Source: Dactylorhiza incarnata
Taxonomy: Eukaryota > Streptophyta > Magnoliopsida > Asparagales > Orchidaceae
Direction of reading: 5' to 3'
Assembly (NCBI GenBank): GCA_033032865.1
Contig: JAWHQI010000258.1
Location: 2,914,001 to 2,978,000, forward strand
DNA: 64,000 bases
The notes under the pieces were generated by a model. The model was not told the origin of the DNA, did no database searches, and saw only the letters and a program-made list of their open reading frames with translations. Made by a program: the position numbers and the translations under genes. Shown piece after piece: positions 58,325 to 64,000 of this stretch (positions within the stretch are counted from its first letter, which is position 1; each line of letters opens with the position of its first letter).

Positions 58325-60290
58325 ATGAGAAGTTATGTCTTCACATTTAAAGAAAAGTGGAAAGAACGTACTTGGAGAGTCAAAAGGTCGTGCGCACCCA
58401 TATAAAGAATCTTAATGGTGGAAAGAGAAAGTACAAGACAAAGTGGGGGCAAAGAGGGTTAGCTATAAATCACTCTACGCTTGTAGGAATGATGAAAACT
58501 TGACAATGTATAAAGTCACCAAGAAAGAAGCTAAAATTACAGTAAGTAAAGAAAGAAGTCAAACTTATGAAGAATTTTACAAACAACTAGATACTAAAGA
58601 TGGAAAGCGTGATATATATAAAATTGTTCGAGCTAAAGAGAGGAAGACAAGAGATTTAAGCCAAGTTATATGCATAAATGATTAAACAGATACAATTTTG
58701 ACGGATGATGTGGCTATTAGGGAGAGATGGAAAATATATTTTTATCAACTCTACAATGAAGAAAAACACAATGAATTGAGCTTGGAAGAGTTAAGTAAAT
58801 CAAAAAGTATAGTAGCATAACTTTTTATCATAAAATTCAAGCATCGAAGGTAAATGATGCTCTGAAGCTCTGAAGAAGATGAAAAATGAGAAGGCGGTTA
58901 GGCCAGACGATATACCAATCGAAGTATAAAAATGCCTAGGGAAGAAATAAATTTTGTGGCTTACATACTTCTTCAATAAGATACTGAAGACAGAGAGGAT
59001 GTCGGACCAATGAAGAGAACGTATCTTGGTACTTTTGAATAAGAACAAATGAGATATACAAAATTGTGTCAATTACAGAAGAATTAAATTAATGAGTCAT
59101 ACCATGAAACTATGAGAAAGAGTAATAGAGAGAAAAATAAGACGACAGACTAGCATCTTGGAGAATCAATTTGGATTTATGCTATGGCGGTCGACCATGG
59201 AAGCTATACACCTCTTGAGGAGACTCATTGACAACTATCGAGAAAAAAAAACAAGATTTGCATAAGTTATTCATTGATCTTGAGAAGGCTAATGATAGGG
59301 TTCCAAGTGAGATCTTATGGAGAGACTTAGAAAAGAAAGGTGTAAATGTATCATACATTGACGTAATCAAAGATATGCATACAAATTCAGTGACGAGGGT
59401 GAGGACATCTTGAGGATTAATACAGGAATTCCATATCAATGTTGGCTTACATCAAGGGTTAGGTTTAAGCCTTTATTTTTTTACCCTTGTCTTAGATGAG
59501 CTCACCGGACATATCCAACAAGCAATACCTTGGTGTTTATTATTTGCAGATGATATTGTTTTGGTCGATGAGACGCGCAAGGGTATAAACGCGAAACTTG
59601 AATCTTGGCGAGACACTTTAAAAAAGAAGAGTTTTAGGTTGAGCAGGGCAAAAACTGAGTATATGGAGCTTAAATTTAGTAGTGCAAGAAGGACGGATGA
59701 CTCCGTCATTAAGTTGGGTGACTAAGATATTTCTCACAGTGAGTGTTTTAAATATGTGAGATCGATAGTTCAAACAGATGGAGGTGTAGATAAAGATGTG
59801 ATACATAGAATCCAAACAGGTTGGTTGAAGCAGAGAGGCGCGTCTGGGATCTTATATGATCGTAAAGTACCATTAAAACTTAAAGACAAATTTTACCGTA
59901 CTACAATTAGACCAGCGATGCTCTACGGTTCTGAGTGTTAGGCAGTGAATTATGTACATGAGCAAAAAATGGGAGTTGCGGAGATGAGAATGCTTAGGTG
60001 GATGTGTCGACACATGGATTGGATAAAATTAGGAATGAATGTATTAGGGATAAGATAGGAGTGGCGTCAATTGTAGAGAAGATGTGTGAAGCTCGATTAA
60101 GATGGTTCGGACACGTACAAAGTAGACAATTAGAGGCACATGTTAGGAGTTGTGAGAGTTAAGCTACTAGGCATGTTAAACAGGAAAGGGATAGACCAAA
60201 AAAGACTTGGAATAAAACTATAAGGAAAGACATGATGAACTTAGGAATTAGTGAGATTATGACTAAAGATAGGGCGCAATGCGACAAATG
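58325..60290 (+). pseudogene. LINE reverse transcriptase (broken)
   Basis: Synthesises cDNA at the nick. Upstream linker KSLYACRNDENLTMYK and RDIYKIVRAKERKTRDL. RT blocks: NYRRIKLMSHTMKL, QFGFMLWRSTMEAIHLLRRL, LFIDLEKANDRVP, catalytic LLFADDIVLVD (about 59543). It ends with TIRPAMLYGSEC and MRMLRWMCRH. At least ten stops or shifts, so it is dead. Confidence 0.84.
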
Positions 60291-60350
60291 ATCCATATAG
60301 CCGACCCCACTTATGGTGGGATAAAGGCATGAGTGTTGTTGTATATAATA

Positions 60351-60545
60351 CAATTCATGAGCAGAAAAGCTCGTGAGTAGTTCGAGCTCGACTCAAGCTC
60401 GCAAGCTTATAAGACAAGCTCAGGCTCCGTATACAAGTCTTAAGCTTGAGCTTTTTACTGAATATGTGAGCTCGTCAAGCTCAAGCTTAAAATAACAAGC
60501 TTGAGCTTGAAAATTTTGCCGAGCTCAACTCGTTTCCACCCTTAG
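60351..60545. repeat. Palindromic agctcg repeat flanking the LINE
   Basis: Dense inverted motifs of gctcgagct, aagcttgagctt, gagctcg type, ending gagctcaactcgtttccaccc. Similar motifs (ttcatgagctcagtcggctc) lie left of the LINE at about 56540-56580, suggesting the LINE inserted into one older repeat. Family not assigned. Confidence 0.5.
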
Positions 60546-60589
60546 TAGCCTCTTTGCCTATAAATAGGGGTCTAGGAGAACTGATATCA

Positions 60590-60970
60590 TGATCGAAGAA
60601 TTTGGAGAGAATTTTCGGCACTCGCAGTCTTCCCACAGTGCCAATTAGGCTCTTCTCCGTTGGGAACTCTACCCAGCTCGATGAGGAACTCTACCCAGCT
60701 CCACCATCTTTCCTTGACCCGGCCGCACCAACAGCCGCGGTCATTGACGCCACCTCTTCCGCGCTTGGATTCTTTGCCCCCACCTGGGCCCCAGCTACTG
60801 AACCCGCCTCCGCAGTTGCCAGCTCCGCTTCCATAGGCACCCCCGACGACCCCATCATTTGTCTTACCAACAGCAAATCGAGCTTCGTCGCAAGGGCCTC
60901 TACTTTCGCTGCGAGCAGCCCTCCTCGCTCACCCACATCTGCCCTCTCAGAAATCTATGTGTGTTGCTAG
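60590..60970 (-). pseudogene. Possible gag N-terminal fragment of a second chromovirus
   Basis: Minus strand reads DVGERGGLLAAKVEALATKL, DLLLVRQMM, an amphipathic helix like those starting many plant gypsy Gag proteins, then an Ala-rich stretch to a stop at about 60691. It lies on the internal side of the LTR candidate 61058-62100. A TATA box in plus orientation (cctataaatagg, 60557-60568) is unexplained. Confidence 0.4.
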
Positions 60971-61057
60971 GATCTAAAGATGATGATCCGGACTTCGGGG
61001 ATTTGGATCCGCTGACGCTTTCTGACGACCCTTTCTGATGTAGGCCTACGCTCTCTG

Positions 61058-62100
61058 ATACACTCGTTAACGGGTAGATCTACGACGAACGCGCGACTCA
61101 AGAAGAATGATGCAAATGCAAGCCACACAGTGCAAGGGCACCAGACTAGGCAAAGAGAAACAATTGTCACACGAAGGACCGCTAATCCTCTAGAGATCTC
61201 CCAAGGGCGATAAGCCAATGTTCGATCAAGCGAAAAGGACTCACCCGATCCGATCAAGCTATGCGTTGTACCAAAAGAGATCCACCGAAAAATTTCGATT
61301 CGGAAAATGGTAGATCTCTCCCAACAAAAAACGGGGCTCGCCAAACCCCTTCGAAGATTAAAATAACGGATGAAAAAAATGTCACTTTCAATATGAAGAA
61401 AACCACGAAAAATTCAGTGATTCGAAGATCACGCCACAGTATTCCACCACAAGAAAAATCAAGAGAGAGAAACACACAAGTGGTTTGTTCGTTACCCGCT
61501 TGAGATAAGATTGGCCTCAAGCAATACCCTCGCCCGACCGTTCCTTTTCGGATCCACCGGAAGCGCGTTGTTTGGAGAGGAATTCGTTCGCCGTCTTGCT
61601 TCACCGTATCCAAGATCCGCCGAATACCGCTTAGATCCCGTGGAGGAGTCCGTAGAGAATGAAGAACCGTCCAAGGCTAGGAGAGAGAAAAGGTGGTGGG
61701 ATAATTTCGTGGTAGAAAGGGGCGGCTAGAGGGGAGGAGAGGGAAAGATCTCCAAGAGAAGAGGGTGGCCGGCGGCTAGAAGATGGAGGAGAGGAGGGGG
61801 CGGTCTCCATTGGCCGAACCTAGGAGAGAGGGAGAGAGAGGGGGGCGGCCAAAGAGAAAGAGGGGGAAAATCCAAGAGGGAGAGATTTTAGGTTTCAAAT
61901 TTTATTTCATTCCTTGTTAATGCAAATCCTCCAAAACATAGCCTTATATAGGCTTTTTACAAACACAGCGGCTAATCGCAGTCCAAATTAAAACAATAAA
62001 CAAAGCATGAAAAGTTCCAATAAATAAAATAAAGCAAGACCAATTTTAATTAATAATTATAAGGATAATTATTAATTAAAATATTCTTATTTTAAAAAGC
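61058..62100 (-). repeat. LTR of the chromovirus-like gypsy element
   Basis: Minus strand: AT-rich start after the pol tail, TATA box GCCTATATAAGG (61941-61953 on plus), CT-rich leader, then near 61043-61057 GTGTATCAGAGAGCG, a plausible altered tRNA-Met primer site. Exact ends are not defined because no partner LTR is in view. Confidence 0.5.
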
Positions 62101-62143
62101 ATGATAAAATTAATTAGTAATTATAATTAAATTATTATAATTA

Positions 62144-64000
62144 TTAATTAATGTTCTTGTGTCGCAGACGGAGGTTGTAGCGGCGATGGCGTCCGTCAAT
62201 AAAATCGTCGCGGTGATGGCGGCGTAAGTCTTTGGTTGGAGAGGCTCCGTCGTCCGCAAGCGTGCCGGTAGCATCCGAAAGCACCTCGTTGCTATCATCT
62301 TCTTGTTGCGGGCCGTCGTTTCCATCACTTTCGGCCCTCGACGGGTTTAACCGATGGTGAGGCATGTTGGGTAACAAGGATCCTGGGATTAAATCTATCG
62401 CGTGCTGGATGTCTCGTAATGGGGGTAACGTAGGGGGCAGCTCTTCCGGGTAGACATCGATAAATTCCTCTAACATGCTCCGCAGGGCGGGTGGTAAACA
62501 ATCAAACGAAGGCACGTCTTCCTTGATTTGTAAACAAACTAAGGCATATAGGACACCATCCAAAAATGTCTGGCGTGTGAACTCTTTCTTACCAATCAGA
62601 CTTAAGGTTTTCTTCTCTACGGGCACAATTGTGTCTTTCGAGGCGCTCGACGGGTCCTTAGGCGGAGTGGGTTTGAAGATAATAGTCTTGCCCTTAAACT
62701 TAAACTCATAAGTGTTGGCTCGCCCGAACTGGGTGACATCATGGTCATAGAGCCATAGGCGACCCAATAAAACATGACACGCATCCATTGGGATGACGTC
62801 ACACCAGACCTTCTCCGAATAAGCCTTGATGGCCAGTGGTACTAAGCAACGTTTTGCTACCGGAAGGGATGTCTTATTAACCCACGCGACCTTATAGGGG
62901 TTGGGGAGTGGTTCAGTCACTAACGCCATCCAGGTAACCGCATTCTCAGAAATAACGTTCATGCAACTTCCGCTATCAATAATCAGCTTACACCACTTCT
63001 CGCCGCTTTTAAAATTTAACGAAAAGATGTTCGTCCGATTCCAGTCATCAGACGCACGCGGGGAGGCGTAAATACAACGCATCACCATCATGTTGGTGTC
63101 ATCATCTAAATCACTCGGCACTCCCTCCGAATCGGAGTCATCACCGGCTTCATACTCGAGCTCGGCGGCGGCGTCAGCAGTGTCCAACAAAGCTAAGGGC
63201 TTGGCCTTAGTGGGGCATTCACTTGCGTAGTGCCCTTGAACACCACAGCTAAAACAAGAAGCGTTCAATTTGCTAATCCGACCTACAGGCACACGATCGC
63301 CGGACGGGTTACACATATTCCTAGCTGTAATGACGACGGAGCTCGAATCAGTGGATCGAAACTTCCCTTTATCTCTCATGGCTAACGGAGGAGGTCCTAA
63401 GATGGACTTGTTCTTTTGGAATGAACGCGACTTAGATTTGTGCGCCAGGTGCTTCTCAATGTCTAACGCGGCATTATACGTGGTGTTCAAATCAGTGTGA
63501 CCATAGCGAAGGAATTTACCCTGAATTTCGGGACTAAGCCCTTTGCGGAATCGGGAGAGGGTAACTTCGGGCATTTCCTTAACGTCACATCTAACCATCA
63601 TATCTTTCAAGATCCCCATGTACTCCGCGACCGAGCGGTTCCCTTGCCGAAGGGAGGTTAACTCATCAAACATTTGTGTTCGATGATACGTTGGGACGTA
63701 CTGGTCAGTCAACAGGGCTTTCATGCCCACCCTACCAATGGGAGGCAAACCATCCCTCGCACCTAAACGCCGCTCCTCATTGAGCCAGTATGACTTAGCT
63801 CGACCCAACAACTTCATACGCGCCACACGCACTTTATCCTCGTCAGTCAAATTTTGCCACTGAAAGTAGCATTCTATCTCCGTAACTCAATCCAAGAAAA
63901 CTTGGGGATCACCCAACCCATCATAGGATGGTGGTTTGATCCGGACAGCCCTAGTGATATCAAAGTCGTGCGGTGCTCGTGGGGCCTGTTCGGGATTACC
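62144..64000 (-). pseudogene. Gag-protease of a chromovirus-like gypsy element, fused to pol tail by deletion
   Basis: The frame is open from beyond the right edge apart from one TGA near 63885 (FLD*VTEIE; Trp in relatives). Gag: YDGLGDPQVF, KLLGRAKSYWLNEERR, TSLRQGNRSVAEYM, FRKGLSPEIQGKFL, zinc knuckle CFSCGVQGHYASEC (about 63215-63258). Protease: LIIDSGSCMNVIS (about 62955-62993), then WCDVIPMDACHVLLGRLWLY, typical of CRM/Reina-group chromoviruses. It reaches HAIDLIPGSLLPNMPHHRLN, the start of RT, then jumps to a short basic tail ending at 62144. RT, RNase H and integrase are deleted, in frame. Confidence 0.86.

Larger units (their letters stand above)
56600..60350 (+). mobile_element. Decayed LINE (endonuclease and reverse transcriptase)
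   Basis: Non-LTR element. Order: endonuclease, RT, then a 3' end gaccccacttatggtggg (hairpin) and gttgttgta, typical of plant LINE tails. It contains many stops and is interrupted by a solo LTR at 57781-58299. The 5' limit is approximate and no TSD was identified. Confidence 0.83.

Overview
This is nuclear DNA of a flowering plant. The signs are Ty1/copia and Ty3/gypsy elements with plant-type primer sites (TGGTATCAGAGC, complementary to initiator tRNA-Met), a Tat/Retand-type gypsy element with an antisense accessory gene, Au-SINE copies, a hAT element, MITE-like inverted-repeat elements, a LINE, and a host gene with GT-AG introns in AT-rich DNA. Nearly every long open frame belongs to a transposable element, and most are broken.

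The one host gene I can support is a tRNA pseudouridine synthase of the TruA family on the minus strand. It is invisible as a long ORF. Nine exons (849 nt, 282 residues plus stop) run from 55979 down to 12104. They join in frame through GT-AG sites and carry the catalytic motif SSRTDSGVHAL. The N-terminal exon or exons were not found and probably lie beyond the right edge. Two introns are swollen by insertions, to 18.8 kb (19340-38123) and 13.1 kb (38178-51281).

Layout. 1-8961: 3' part of a decayed Retand-like gypsy element (gag, protease, RT, two RNases H, integrase, two tandem-repeat blocks, a spliced antisense ORF, 3' LTR). 8962-12103: AT-rich spacer with a 33-base C run and a fold-back MITE. 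12104-19339: last six TruA exons, an inverted SINE, an LTR-like segment and a 489-bp tandem duplication. 19669-38069: a five-level nest. A MULE-like inverted-repeat element holds an old copia (19876-37813), which holds an Athila-like gypsy (21190-36486), which holds a SIRE-like copia (23277-27132), a hAT element (28950-29417) and a young copia (29504-34725). 38372-44038: a near-complete copia. 45105-47449: a deleted copia. 48479-50785: a deleted gypsy. 52921-53990: a gag remnant. 56600-60350: a dead LINE containing a 519-bp solo LTR. 60590-64000: a chromovirus gag-protease followed by its LTR.

The most unusual structure is in the LTR of the SIRE-like element: about 17 tandem units of about 20-25 bp with constant linkers but variable stems, where the two arms of each unit are complementary to each other. 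The insertions are dated relative to one another by nesting and LTR divergence. All coordinates and comparisons were made by eye, so boundaries without a target-site duplication (TSD) are approximate.
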